A stretch of DNA of 64,000 nucleotides, from contig NZ_JAJAYI010000108.1 in NCBI RefSeq assembly GCF_026786305.1, positions 1-64,000 of the forward strand, read 5' to 3'. The position numbers and the translations under genes were made by a program. Source of the DNA: Cryobacterium sp. (GTDB lineage Bacteria > Actinomycetota > Actinomycetes > Actinomycetales > Microbacteriaceae). The notes under the pieces were generated by a model, which ran no database searches, was not told the origin of the DNA, and worked only from the letters and a program-made list of their open reading frames with translations. Below, in pieces: positions 52,387-60,636 of the stretch (positions within the stretch are counted from its first letter, which is position 1; every line of letters begins with the position of its first letter).

Positions 52387-52464
52387 CTATTGGCCGAGGG
52401 CATGAGCGCGTCGATCGTCGAAGATGATCACGGTGCCCGGATTGCCGGAGAGCAACGTACCCAT
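52387..52464 (-). CDS. Possible 25-codon ORF with a strong ribosome-binding site
   Basis: On the minus strand GAGGAGG stands 6-7 nt before ATG 52464, opening the frame MGTLLSGNPGTVIIFDDRRA and stopping at TAG after 25 codons. After the stop a +1 frame continues with hydrophobic codons (LMPSANSAGGLVFIAAPEP), so it may be the frameshifted start of a lost gene. The remaining parts of 52224-52671 show nothing else apart from the rpsO leader. Confidence 0.3.
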   Translation of the reverse strand: MGTLLSGNPGTVIIFDDRRAHALGQ

Positions 52465-52584
52465 GAGTGCACCTCCTCGATTATTTCCCACGCTGTAGCG
52501 GCACACAGGTAGGGGACGGACCGGAAGGGATGCCGCCAAATATGCACCGTGGGACCGCGCCGGTCGCCCGTTCTGCTAAAGTGT

Positions 52585-52671
52585 TTAGGTTGCCGTTCAA
52601 CGGCCGCGGATAAAGAGAGCTCAGGCATTCAGCCAGGGGCACCGCGCAGTGAGAGAAAGGGGATCTACTTT
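52585..52671 (+). promoter_or_regulatory. rpsO promoter region and leader
   Basis: TTAGGT (52585-52590) or TAAAGT (52577-52582) could be the -10, giving a leader of about 75-80 nt before rpsO. S15 commonly represses its own translation by binding its leader, in different structures in different phyla. I cannot draw a certain fold here. Confidence 0.35.
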
Positions 52672-52941
52672 ATGGCACTCGAACCAGATGCTAAGAAGGC
52701 GATCATCGAAAAGTACGCTACCCACCCAGGCGACACCGGGTCCCCGGAAGTTCAGATTGCAATGCTCACGCAGCGCATTCTCGACCTCACCGAGCACCTG
52801 AAAGAGCACAAGCACGACCACCACTCACGTCGTGGCCTGCTTCTTATGGTTGGTCAGCGTCGCCGTCTGCTCGGTTACCTGTCGGACATCGACATTACTC
52901 GGTACCGCACACTGATCGGCAGCCTCGGCCTGCGTCGCTAA
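52672..52941 (+). CDS. rpsO: 30S ribosomal protein S15
   Basis: The 89-residue S15 binds the central domain of 16S rRNA. The conserved [22 protein letters not shown], the [21 protein letters not shown] helix-loop and the Arg-Tyr end are complete. AAAGGGG lies upstream of ATG 52672; the frame is open further upstream but only the 89-residue form matches the family. A strong terminator follows. Usually next to ribF and pnp, but here isolated from both. Confidence 0.97.
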   Translation: MALEPDAKKAIIEKYATHPGDTGSPEVQIAMLTQRILDLTEHLKEHKHDHHSRRGLLLMVGQRRRLLGYLSDIDITRYRTLIGSLGLRR

Positions 52942-52982
52942 TTTTTCGTAGCGAATGCAGCGTTGATACCGCGAACTTCTTC

Positions 52983-53018
52983 AGAACGGGCCGTCACCTC
53001 GGGGTGGCGGCCCGTTCT
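52983..53018 (+). terminator. Strong terminator after rpsO
   Basis: A 16-bp stem (52983-52998 with 53003-53018, one T-G wobble) closed by a TCGG loop, 42 bp after the rpsO stop. The stem is GC-rich (GAACGGGCCG arm). Confidence 0.85.
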
Positions 53019-53187
53019 GCGTTCCCCAACGTAGACCGAAACGGTGCTCATTCGGGTCTGTCGGCGCTCTGCCCACGCCCGGCCCTTTCTCTCGAATCAG
53101 CCCCGCACGGGCCGGCTACAACTGAACGGGGGGAGAACGGGGTTGCTAGCATGGGGAGTTGGCAAAAACGAACGGATACCACTACGC

Positions 53188-54726
53188 ATGAGTCTCTGGC
53201 GCACCAAGAGTATTGAAGATTCGATAGCAGACTCGCTGGAGAAGGGCCACAGCCTCAAACGCACCCTCGGCACCTGGGACCTCATGATCATGGGCGTCGC
53301 CGTTGCCGTGGGCGCGGGAATCTTCTCGGTCGGTGCCAAGGCCGCCGGCAGCTACGCCGGACCGTCGGTCACCCTCGCCTTTCTCCTGGCCGCGTTTACC
53401 TGTGCGCTCGCGATCATGTGTTACGCCGAGTTCGCCTCGGCCGTTCCCGTCGCGGGTTCCGCCTACACCTTCACCTACGCCACCCTCGGCGAACTGCTCG
53501 CCTGGATCATCGGCTGGGACCTCATTCTCGAGATGCTCACCGCGGCCGCCGTGATCGCCAAGTACTGGGGCATCTACCTCAGCACCGTGTTCGACCTGGC
53601 CGGCTGGAACGTTCCGTCCACGATCAATGTGCTCGGCCTGGACGTGAGCTGGGGTGCCTTCGTCATCGTCGCGATCTTCACCGCGCTGCTCGTGCTCGGC
53701 ACCCAGCTCTCCGCCCGGGTCGCGAGCGTCTTCACGATCATCAAGGTCGCCATCGTCGTCTTCGTCATCATCGTCGGCGCGTTCTTCATCAACCCGAAGA
53801 ACTACACCCCGTTCATCCCGGAGTCCGTGCCGTCCAAGCCGGGCGAGGGCGACGTGTGGATGCAGTCACTGTTCTCGTTCATGACCGGCGCGGCGCCCGC
53901 CCAGTACGGCCTGTTCGGACTGCTCGCCGGCGCCTCGCTCGTGTTTTTCGCGTTCATCGGGTTCGACGTCGTGGCCACGAGCGCTGAAGAGGTCAAGAAC
54001 CCGCAGAAGACCCTGCCGCGCGGTATCTTCGCGGGGCTCGCCATCGTCACCGTGCTCTACCTCGGCGTGAGCCTGGTGCTCACCGGCATGGTCCCGTACA
54101 CGGTGCTCGCCGACGATCCCAATGCCTCGCTCGCGACGGCTTTCGTGGCCGTCGGTGCGGGCTGGGCGGCCCAGATCATTTCCGTGGGTATCCTCGTCGG
54201 TCTCACGACCGTCATTATGGTGCTGCTGCTCGGGCTCTCGCGGGTGCTGTTCGCCATGAGCCGTGATGGTCTGCTCCCACGCTGGCTGAGCGTGACGAGT
54301 GAGAAGCGCCGCACGCCGGCCCGCATCCAGATCATCGCGGGCACCGCCGTCGCCCTCATCGCCGGATTGACCGACGTCGGCGTACTCGAAGAGATGATCA
54401 ACATCGGAACCCTCTCGGCCTTTGTGCTCGTGAGCATCGCCGTTGTCGTGCTGCGCAAGAATCGCCCCGACCTGCCGCGCGCGTTCAAGGTGCCGTTCTC
54501 TCCCGTGTTGCCGATTCTCTCGGCGGTGCTCTGCACGTGGCTCATGCTCAACCTGACCACGTTGACCTGGGTACGGTTCCTGGTCTGGCTCGCGATCGGG
54601 TTCGTCGTGTACTTTTCCTACGGTCGACGCCACTCGGTGCTCGGCATCAAGCAGCGCGCTGCCACAGCGGCGGCTGCGGAGGCAGCCTTCGACCCCAGGT
54701 CCGTTGAATCCAGGCCCATCGACTAG
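53188..54726 (+). CDS. APC-family amino acid permease (CAT-like)
   Basis: A 512-residue membrane transporter with 12-14 helices. The cytoplasmic start MSLWRTKSIEDSIADSLEKG, helix 1 MGVAVAVGAGIFSVGAKAAG (the unwound GAGIF), CYAEFASAVPVAGSAYTFTY and the helix 6 segment FFAFIGFDVVATSAEEVKNPQKTLP mark the cationic amino-acid transporter branch. ATG 53188 is preferred to an upstream in-frame start at 53044, which adds unlike sequence. It lies between rpsO and pnp, which are normally neighbours, and so looks like an insertion. Confidence 0.9.
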   Translation: MSLWRTKSIEDSIADSLEKGHSLKRTLGTWDLMIMGVAVAVGAGIFSVGAKAAGSYAGPSVTLAFLLAAFTCALAIMCYAEFASAVPVAGSAYTFTYATLGELLAWIIGWDLILEMLTAAAVIAKYWGIYLSTVFDLAGWNVPSTINVLGLDVSWGAFVIVAIFTALLVLGTQLSARVASVFTIIKVAIVVFVIIVGAFFINPKNYTPFIPESVPSKPGEGDVWMQSLFSFMTGAAPAQYGLFGLLAGASLVFFAFIGFDVVATSAEEVKNPQKTLPRGIFAGLAIVTVLYLGVSLVLTGMVPYTVLADDPNASLATAFVAVGAGWAAQIISVGILVGLTTVIMVLLLGLSRVLFAMSRDGLLPRWLSVTSEKRRTPARIQIIAGTAVALIAGLTDVGVLEEMINIGTLSAFVLVSIAVVVLRKNRPDLPRAFKVPFSPVLPILSAVLCTWLMLNLTTLTWVRFLVWLAIGFVVYFSYGRRHSVLGIKQRAATAAAAEAAFDPRSVESRPID

Positions 54727-54960
54727 CTCTTGCTGTCGGTGAACTCATCGCTTGCCCAACGGCGACCCAATGGGAAACCCCGGATAGAGCCGAATCTACC
54801 GCGGACCTACAACACAGCGCCTGCCGCGAAATCGATCGTCCACATGGGTATCGCCTACGACAATCGCTCCGAGCTGGAGCCAGGCATCCGTCCCGCGCCG
54901 GCTGCACCACGGACTCACACGCGCACAGCGGCTCAGGACCGGCAAAAACCGGCTGTCTGA

Positions 54961-55212
54961 TAAGCTGACACCGGCCCTTCTTCGGAAGTGGCCGAGCAAC
55001 CGGAGCAGGCTGGCAGGAAGCTGGTCCTCGGTGGTGGTTTCCCAGACGCGTAGCTCCTGGTGAATTTCTACTGGTGGCCAGCAAAGCGTAAGCGTTGACA
55101 TGCGGCTTAGTCCTGCCTGTTCGGGCTCCTCGTCCCACTCGTGCGCCACATGGGCACGCGAGCCTTCGTCGCCAGAATGGCGAGAAGCATACTTAAAGGA
55201 GAAAACCCCCAC
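54961..55212 (+). promoter_or_regulatory. Long pnp leader with a TTCG hairpin
   Basis: TAAGCT (54961-54966) is a likely -10, giving a 240-nt untranslated leader. At its 5' end CGGCCCTTC (54972-54980) pairs with GAAGTGGCCG (54985-54994, one bulged T) around a TTCG tetraloop. PNPase genes are often autoregulated through a 5' hairpin cut by RNase III; similar control is possible. Confidence 0.5.
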
Positions 55213-57501
55213 ATGGAGGGTCCAGAGATCACGTTCGCCGAAACCGTTATCGATAACGGCAAGTACGGCACGCGCACCATCCGTTTTGAAACCGGGCGTC
55301 TCGCCCAGCAGGCGCAGGGTTCAGCTGCCGCGTACATTGACGAAGAGACGATGCTGCTCTCCGCCACGAGCGTCAGCAAGCAGCCGAAGGACAACTTCGA
55401 CTTCTTCCCGCTCACCATCGATGTCGAAGAGCGTATGTACGCTGCCGGACGCATCCCGGGCAGCTTCTTTCGTCGCGAAGGTCGTCCCTCGACCGACGCA
55501 ATCCTCACCTGCCGTCTGATCGACCGGCCGCTGCGCCCGTCGTTCGTTGACGGTCTCCGCAACGAGATCCAGGTTGTCATCACCGTTCTGGCCATCGAGC
55601 CCGACGAACTCTACGACGTGCTCGCGATCAACGCGGCCTCCATGTCGACCCAGCTCGCCGGACTGCCGTTCTCCGGACCGATCGGTGGCGTTCGCGTCGC
55701 CCTCATTCCCAACGAGAACGGTGGCGGGCAGTGGGTTGCCTTCCCGAAGCACTCGCAGATCGTTGACGCCGTGTTCAGCATGGTCGTCGCCGGCCGCGTC
55801 GTCACGGATGCTGCCGGGGCACAGGACGTCGCGATCATGATGATCGAGGCCGAAGCGACCGACGCCGCCTGGAACCTGATCAAGGGTGGCGCCATCGCGC
55901 CAAACGAAGAGGTCGTTGCCCAGGGCATCGAGGCCTCCAAGCCGTTCATCAAGCAGCTCGTGTTCGCGCAGCAGCAGGTAGCCGACGCGGCCGCGAAGCC
56001 GACCGCCGACTTCGCCCTGTTCCCGCCGTACCAGAGCGCCACCTACGACGCCGTCGCGGCGCTGTCCTACGACCAGCTGAAGGCGGTCTACATGATCGCC
56101 GATAAGGTCGAACGTCAGAACGCTGACGACGCTCTCAAGGCATCCGTGAAGACCGCCGTCGCGGCCAAGGTCGACGCCGGCGAGCTCGACTCGAGCGCCA
56201 ATAACCAGGTCAACGCGGCCTACAAGTCGGTCACTAAGCTCGTCGTGCGTTCACGCGTGCTCGACGAGGGTATCCGTATTGACGGTCGCGGGCTGGCAGA
56301 CATCCGTCCGCTCGACGCCGAGGTTGCGGTCATCCCGCGCGTGCACGGCTCAGCCATCTTCCAGCGCGGCGAAACCCAGATCCTGGGCGTCACCACCCTG
56401 AACATGCTCAAGCTTGAGCAGTCAATCGACTCCCTGAGCCCGGTCACCAAGAAGCGCTACATGCACAACTACAACTTCCCGCCCTACTCGACCGGTGAAA
56501 CCGGACGCGTCGGTACCCCGAAGCGCCGTGAGATCGGGCACGGAGCCCTCGCTGAGCGTGCCCTGGTTCCCGTGCTGCCCTCGCGAGAGGAATTTCCGTA
56601 CGCCATCCGTCAGGTCTCCGAAGCGCTCAGCTCCAACGGATCCACCTCGATGGGTTCCGTCTGCGCCTCGACCCTGTCGCTGCTGAACGCCGGAGTGCCG
56701 CTGCGCGCCCCGGTGGCGGGTATCGCCATGGGCCTCATCAGCGACACCGTTGACGGCCGGACTCGTTACGCGGCCCTGACCGACATCCTTGGCGCCGAAG
56801 ATGCCCTCGGCGACATGGACTTCAAGGTTGCCGGTACGAGCGAATTCATCACAGCGATCCAGCTCGACACCAAGCTCGACGGCATCCCCGCCTCGGTCCT
56901 GGCCGGCGCGCTGACACAGGCCAAGGATGCCCGCACCACGATCCTGTCCGTGCTGAACGCCGCGATCGACGCCCCCGACGAAATGGCGCCCACCGCGCCC
57001 CGCGTCATCAGCGTGCAGATTCCGGTCGACAAGATTGGCGAGCTGATCGGCCCGAAGGGCAAGACGATCAACTCGATCCAGGACACCACCGGTGCCGACA
57101 TCTCGATCGAGGAAGACGGCACCGTGTACATCGGCGCCGTCGATGGACCGTCGGCCGAGGCCGCTCGCGCCCAGGTCAACGCCATCGCCAACCCCACCAA
57201 CCCTGAGGTCGGCGAGCAGTTCCTCGGAACCGTCGTGAAGATCGCCGCGTTCGGCGCCTTCGTCTCCCTGCTCCCGGGCAAGGATGGTCTGCTGCACATC
57301 TCCGAGGTGCGTAAACTTGCTGGTGGCAAGCGGGTCGAGAACGTCGAAGACGTGCTCGGCGTCGGCCAGAAGGTGCTCGTGGAAATCACGAAGATCGACG
57401 ACCGTGGCAAGCTGTCGCTCGCCCCGGTTCTCGACGAGGCCGCTGACACCGAAGGTCGCGCTGCGGCCTCCGACAGTGCAGACGCTTCGACCGAGGTTTA
57501 A
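55213..57501 (+). CDS. pnp: Polyribonucleotide nucleotidyltransferase (PNPase)
   Basis: A 3'-5' phosphorolytic exoribonuclease of mRNA turnover. The 762-residue protein has two RNase PH-like cores (about 10-145 and 350-570) with [23 protein letters not shown] and the active-site [11 protein letters not shown] and [17 protein letters not shown] segments. A helical linker separates them. A KH domain (about 595-655, [16 protein letters not shown]) and an S1 domain (about 670-745, [23 protein letters not shown]) follow. ATG 55213 follows AAAGGAG by 11 nt and matches the actinobacterial N-terminus [10 protein letters not shown]. Terminator at 57567. Confidence 0.97.
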   Translation: MEGPEITFAETVIDNGKYGTRTIRFETGRLAQQAQGSAAAYIDEETMLLSATSVSKQPKDNFDFFPLTIDVEERMYAAGRIPGSFFRREGRPSTDAILTCRLIDRPLRPSFVDGLRNEIQVVITVLAIEPDELYDVLAINAASMSTQLAGLPFSGPIGGVRVALIPNENGGGQWVAFPKHSQIVDAVFSMVVAGRVVTDAAGAQDVAIMMIEAEATDAAWNLIKGGAIAPNEEVVAQGIEASKPFIKQLVFAQQQVADAAAKPTADFALFPPYQSATYDAVAALSYDQLKAVYMIADKVERQNADDALKASVKTAVAAKVDAGELDSSANNQVNAAYKSVTKLVVRSRVLDEGIRIDGRGLADIRPLDAEVAVIPRVHGSAIFQRGETQILGVTTLNMLKLEQSIDSLSPVTKKRYMHNYNFPPYSTGETGRVGTPKRREIGHGALAERALVPVLPSREEFPYAIRQVSEALSSNGSTSMGSVCASTLSLLNAGVPLRAPVAGIAMGLISDTVDGRTRYAALTDILGAEDALGDMDFKVAGTSEFITAIQLDTKLDGIPASVLAGALTQAKDARTTILSVLNAAIDAPDEMAPTAPRVISVQIPVDKIGELIGPKGKTINSIQDTTGADISIEEDGTVYIGAVDGPSAEAARAQVNAIANPTNPEVGEQFLGTVVKIAAFGAFVSLLPGKDGLLHISEVRKLAGGKRVENVEDVLGVGQKVLVEITKIDDRGKLSLAPVLDEAADTEGRAAASDSADASTEV

Positions 57502-57566
57502 TACAGGGGGCCAACCAGCCCCGAAGATCTCCCGATCACCTCTCGCCAGGTCGGTCGGGTAGACGG

Positions 57567-57600
57567 AAGGCCCGGGCCGCTTCGGCGGTTCGGGCCTTTT
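57567..57600 (+). terminator. Factor-independent terminator after pnp
   Basis: AAGGCCCG (57567-57574) pairs with CGGGCCTT (57591-57598), continued inward by two G-T pairs and CCGC-TTCG-GCGG, and followed by TTTT. A classic terminator. Confidence 0.9.
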
Positions 57601-57660
57601 CGCTGTGTTGGGCCAACAACTGGTCATGCGGCCCTATTGCTCGGCCGTAGTGTGGCGCGG

Positions 57661-57666
57661 TACGGT
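57661..57666 (+). promoter_or_regulatory. Putative -10 (TACGGT) for the leaderless SGNH gene
   Basis: TACGGT ends 6 nt before ATG 57673; no Shine-Dalgarno. Inferred. Confidence 0.45.
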
Positions 57667-57672
57667 GCCCAC

Positions 57673-58584
57673 ATGATGAATCCTCAGAACAAAGCGCGGT
57701 TGCTCACGCGCACAGCTGCACTGTCCGTGCTCGTTCTCGGCCTCGTCGCGGGCGTGTCTGCCATGCCCGCCGCGGCAACGCCAGCGATGGCCAACGCCAC
57801 CATCGCACAATCAGGCCTGGCCGCAGCATCCTCTGTGCGGTCCGGTGCTTCGCCAGCCCTCGACTACGTGGCTATCGGAGACTCGTTCACGGCCGGGCAG
57901 GGTGCCCCCCCGTATGATCTCAGTTCGGGGGTATGCCTGCGCAGCAGGTCCTCGAGCTACCCGACCATTGTTTCTGTGCTCAGTCCGTTCCGACTCCCCA
58001 CCAACCGGGCGTGCTCGGGCGCGACCGTGGAGAGCGTATATCAACAACTGGATGCCATCACGAGTTCCCCCGGGTTGGTGACACTGACCGTCGGCGGCAT
58101 CGATGCCGGTTCCAATCAGGTCCTGGCCGCCTGCGCGGACTATCCAGTGAATCCGAATAGTACGTGCCTGGCCACCATCGCTCTCAGTCAACAGAAGACC
58201 CTCGCGCTGGCGACCACGCTGCCCACGCTCTATGTCGCCATCGCCGCGAAGTTTCCCCGGGCCAGGATCGCCGTTCTGGGCTATCCACTGCTGTTCGAAC
58301 CGGCGGTTCCGCCGGTCGGAGACCTCGTAAACGCTGGCACGGTTGGTCTCAATAGCGTCATTGCGGCGTCGGAGGATCTGGTTCCTGCAGCCCTGGGCGG
58401 GAACCGAATCCGCTATGTCGACCCGACCCAGGAGTTCGCCGGCCACGGCATCGGCTCCAGGATTCCGTTCATCAGTTTCGACCCGAGCAACCCGGCAGCA
58501 CCGGCCAACTTTCACCCGAACGCCCTGGGTAATGCACTCGGCTACTATCGCGCCCTACTCCACGACGGGTTGCTTCGCCGCTAG
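57673..58584 (+). CDS. Secreted SGNH-hydrolase-like protein
   Basis: A 303-residue protein with a signal peptide (basic start, LSVLVLGLVAGVSAMPAAA core, cleavage near residue 33). Block I GDSFTAGQGAPP has the nucleophile serine, and block V has the histidine in NFHPNALG. In block III, where secreted family members have GGND, this has GGIDAGS, so the oxyanion-hole asparagine is isoleucine. An esterase or lipase role is possible but activity may be reduced. A hairpin terminator follows. Confidence 0.82.
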   Translation: MMNPQNKARLLTRTAALSVLVLGLVAGVSAMPAAATPAMANATIAQSGLAAASSVRSGASPALDYVAIGDSFTAGQGAPPYDLSSGVCLRSRSSSYPTIVSVLSPFRLPTNRACSGATVESVYQQLDAITSSPGLVTLTVGGIDAGSNQVLAACADYPVNPNSTCLATIALSQQKTLALATTLPTLYVAIAAKFPRARIAVLGYPLLFEPAVPPVGDLVNAGTVGLNSVIAASEDLVPAALGGNRIRYVDPTQEFAGHGIGSRIPFISFDPSNPAAPANFHPNALGNALGYYRALLHDGLLRR

Positions 58585-58609
58585 TTGACCGCGGCCAGAT
58601 AACCACCGA

Positions 58610-58645
58610 CAGATGCTGCGTCCGCGACGTGCCGCGCAGCATCTG
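58610..58645 (+). terminator. Hairpin after the secreted SGNH gene
   Basis: CAGATGCTGCG (58610-58620) pairs perfectly with CGCAGCATCTG (58635-58645) around a 14-nt loop. No U-tract. The arms are close variants of those in the proS terminator. Confidence 0.6.
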
Positions 58646-58683
58646 CCCGGTCGACCCCGCTGATCCACGCAGCGGCTAACTAA

Positions 58684-58712
58684 TTGAAAGAATTAGAAAC
58701 TAGCTATATAAT
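58684..58712 (+). promoter_or_regulatory. Consensus promoter of the ArsR gene
   Basis: TTGAAA (58684-58689), a 17-bp spacer and a perfect TATAAT (58707-58712) that ends 6 nt before the GTG. The mRNA is expected to be leaderless. The region is markedly AT-rich for this genome. Confidence 0.75.
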
Positions 58713-58718
58713 AAAGCT

Positions 58719-59054
58719 GTGCTAAGTTCTGGTCTGCCCGCCGCCCAACTCAAGTCTGACTTGTTCAAGTCGCTCGGGCATCCATTGCGCGTGCAGGTAT
58801 TGGAACAGCTCGTAGCCGGTGAACGATCGGTGGGTAGCCTGGCCGAGGCCATCGGTTGCGAACTGTCGAATCTGTCCCAACAGCTCGGCGTGCTTCGCCG
58901 GGCCGGCGTCGTCACCACCCGGCGCGACGGCAACACGATCTTCTACGCGGTGCGGGGCACCGATGCGGCCGAGCTGCTCGTCGCCGCCAAACGCATGGTC
59001 ATGGCCAACCTCACCGACTCACACGCCCTGCTCCGCCACCTCGAGCAGGAGTAG
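58719..59054 (+). CDS. ArsR-family regulator, Rv0081-like
   Basis: A 111-residue winged-helix repressor: FKSLGHPLRVQVLEQLVAGE, ERSVGSLAEAIG, the recognition helix ELSNLSQQLGVLRRAGVV and the wing TTRRDGNTIFYAV. It has no CVC metal site. The NLSQQLGVLRRAGVV segment and wing closely resemble M. tuberculosis Rv0081, the hypoxia-linked regulator that heads an operon of hyc/hyf-like genes. Here the regulator faces such an operon head-on, ending 22 bp from its last gene, which supports control of it. Confidence 0.88.
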   Translation: MLSSGLPAAQLKSDLFKSLGHPLRVQVLEQLVAGERSVGSLAEAIGCELSNLSQQLGVLRRAGVVTTRRDGNTIFYAVRGTDAAELLVAAKRMVMANLTDSHALLRHLEQE

Positions 59055-59076
59055 TTCCGCCCGGGCGCAACCCGGT

Positions 59077-60636
59077 CTACAGGTCGTTTCCCGCGTAGGA
59101 CAGGTTGAAGCTCTTGTTGGCGAGCGGAAAGTCCGGAACGATCGTCTCCGACAGGGCGTCCGGCACGGCGGGCCAGTTCAGGAAGGACGGGTCGACGACC
59201 TTCACCCGTGCGAGCGTGCCGTCCGCGGCGAGCTCGACCCGGTGGGTCGCCGTTCCGCGCCACGCTTCGACCAGGGCGAGCCCGGTGCCGGCTGTGGTCG
59301 GGTTCACGCTGAACGCGGTTCCGGTGTGGCCCTGCAGCCGACGCAGCAGGTCGAGGGCGACCGCCGTCGACACCTCGACCTCGCGGGCGCGCACGGTGTA
59401 CCGAGCGAGCACATCGCCACCGTCCTCGATCACGACGTGGAAGGCTTCGCCGAGGTTGACGAACGGATGCTCGTTGCGGGCATCCGTATCGATGCCGGAC
59501 GCCCGGGCGACGTACCCGAGCGTTCCGATCGTGGTCGCGCGCGCGGTGGAGAGCCGGGCCGTGCCGCTGAAACGACCGCGCACGATGGCGTGGCCGAGAG
59601 TGATACCAGCCAGTTCGGCCATGGCCGCGGCGATGCGGGACAGGTCGGCCGCATCGGGGAGCGCGTTCACCCGGGTGCCGCCGACGCTGAGGGCGCCGCG
59701 GAGCAGGCGGTGTCCGGTGACCGTTTTGTTGATGCGCAGAAGCTGTTCGCGCAACCCTTGGGCGTGGGCGTCGATGATGCCGAAGCCCACGTCGTTGGCG
59801 AGGGAGCCGAGGTCGGTCACGTGGTTGTAGAGGCGTTCCAGTTCCAGCAGCAGGGCACGCAGCAGCCGGTCGGGCTCGGAGACCTCGATACCGGCGGCCT
59901 GCTCGACGGCCATGACGAAGGCGAGGGAGTGGCCCACGGCGGTGTCGCCGCTGATCTGCTCGGCCAGGAACACCCCTTCGGCCGCGGACTTGCCCTCGAA
60001 CACCTTCTCGACACCGCGATGCAGGTACCACTGACGGGCTTCCATGCGCACGATGGTTTCACCGACGACCGAGAATCGAAAGTGTCCGGGTTCGATGATG
60101 CCGGCGTGGATGGGACCGACGGCGATCTCGTAGACGCCGGGGCCCTCCACCGGCACGAACGGGAATGACTCGACGTCGGGCTCGAACTCGGGCACGACGG
60201 TGTTGGCGCGCAGCATCGGGTACCAGCCGCGCGGCCAGTGGCCATGCCGCACCAGGCGGTGCGGCTGCGGGTGGTTGAGAGGAACAACGCCATACAGGTC
60301 GCGTATTCCGCGCTCGAAGTTTCCGGCCGATAGGGAGATCTCGGCGAGGCTGGGTATCCACGCGTCGTCCCGCGGAACGCTGACCGACAGCTCGGCGCGT
60401 AGCGACGGGGTCGCGCCGACAAAGGAGTACACGATGCGAAAATCATCGTCGTCTTCGTGACAGGCGACCAGGGCCAGGCGACTGCCGGAGTCGAGCAACG
60501 CGCCAGCGGCGGCCGGTAGCTGTGCCCGGTCGAGGTGGCGCAGTTCGGCTCCGCCAGCCGCCCGGCCGCCAGGGATGGGATGACTGGCGGCCGGGTTGGC
60601 GGCGGTCAGGTCTTCTGGTGTTCGCTCGTCACGCAT
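59077..60636 (-). CDS. HyfG/HycE-like large subunit without NiFe ligands
   Basis: A 519-residue fusion of a NuoC-like domain (about 35-140; NFERGIRDLYGVVPLNHPQPHRL) and a NuoD-like domain (165-519). In [NiFe] hydrogenases two CxxC motifs bind the metal. Here the first position reads AEQISGDTAVGHS (near 228) and the last DPSFLNWPAVPDALS, with no cysteine in either. It therefore resembles the complex-I-type or M. tuberculosis Rv0087-type subunit rather than a hydrogenase. Its ATG overlaps the hyfF stop by one base (TAATG). Last gene of the operon; electron donor unknown. Confidence 0.87.
   Translation of the reverse strand: MRDERTPEDLTAANPAASHPIPGGRAAGGAELRHLDRAQLPAAAGALLDSGSRLALVACHEDDDDFRIVYSFVGATPSLRAELSVSVPRDDAWIPSLAEISLSAGNFERGIRDLYGVVPLNHPQPHRLVRHGHWPRGWYPMLRANTVVPEFEPDVESFPFVPVEGPGVYEIAVGPIHAGIIEPGHFRFSVVGETIVRMEARQWYLHRGVEKVFEGKSAAEGVFLAEQISGDTAVGHSLAFVMAVEQAAGIEVSEPDRLLRALLLELERLYNHVTDLGSLANDVGFGIIDAHAQGLREQLLRINKTVTGHRLLRGALSVGGTRVNALPDAADLSRIAAAMAELAGITLGHAIVRGRFSGTARLSTARATTIGTLGYVARASGIDTDARNEHPFVNLGEAFHVVIEDGGDVLARYTVRAREVEVSTAVALDLLRRLQGHTGTAFSVNPTTAGTGLALVEAWRGTATHRVELAADGTLARVKVVDPSFLNWPAVPDALSETIVPDFPLANKSFNLSYAGNDL

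Noticed and set aside
59077..60636. Functional [NiFe] hydrogenase large subunit
   Set aside because: Neither metal-binding CxxC motif is present, and the C-terminal end follows the complex-I-like pattern.
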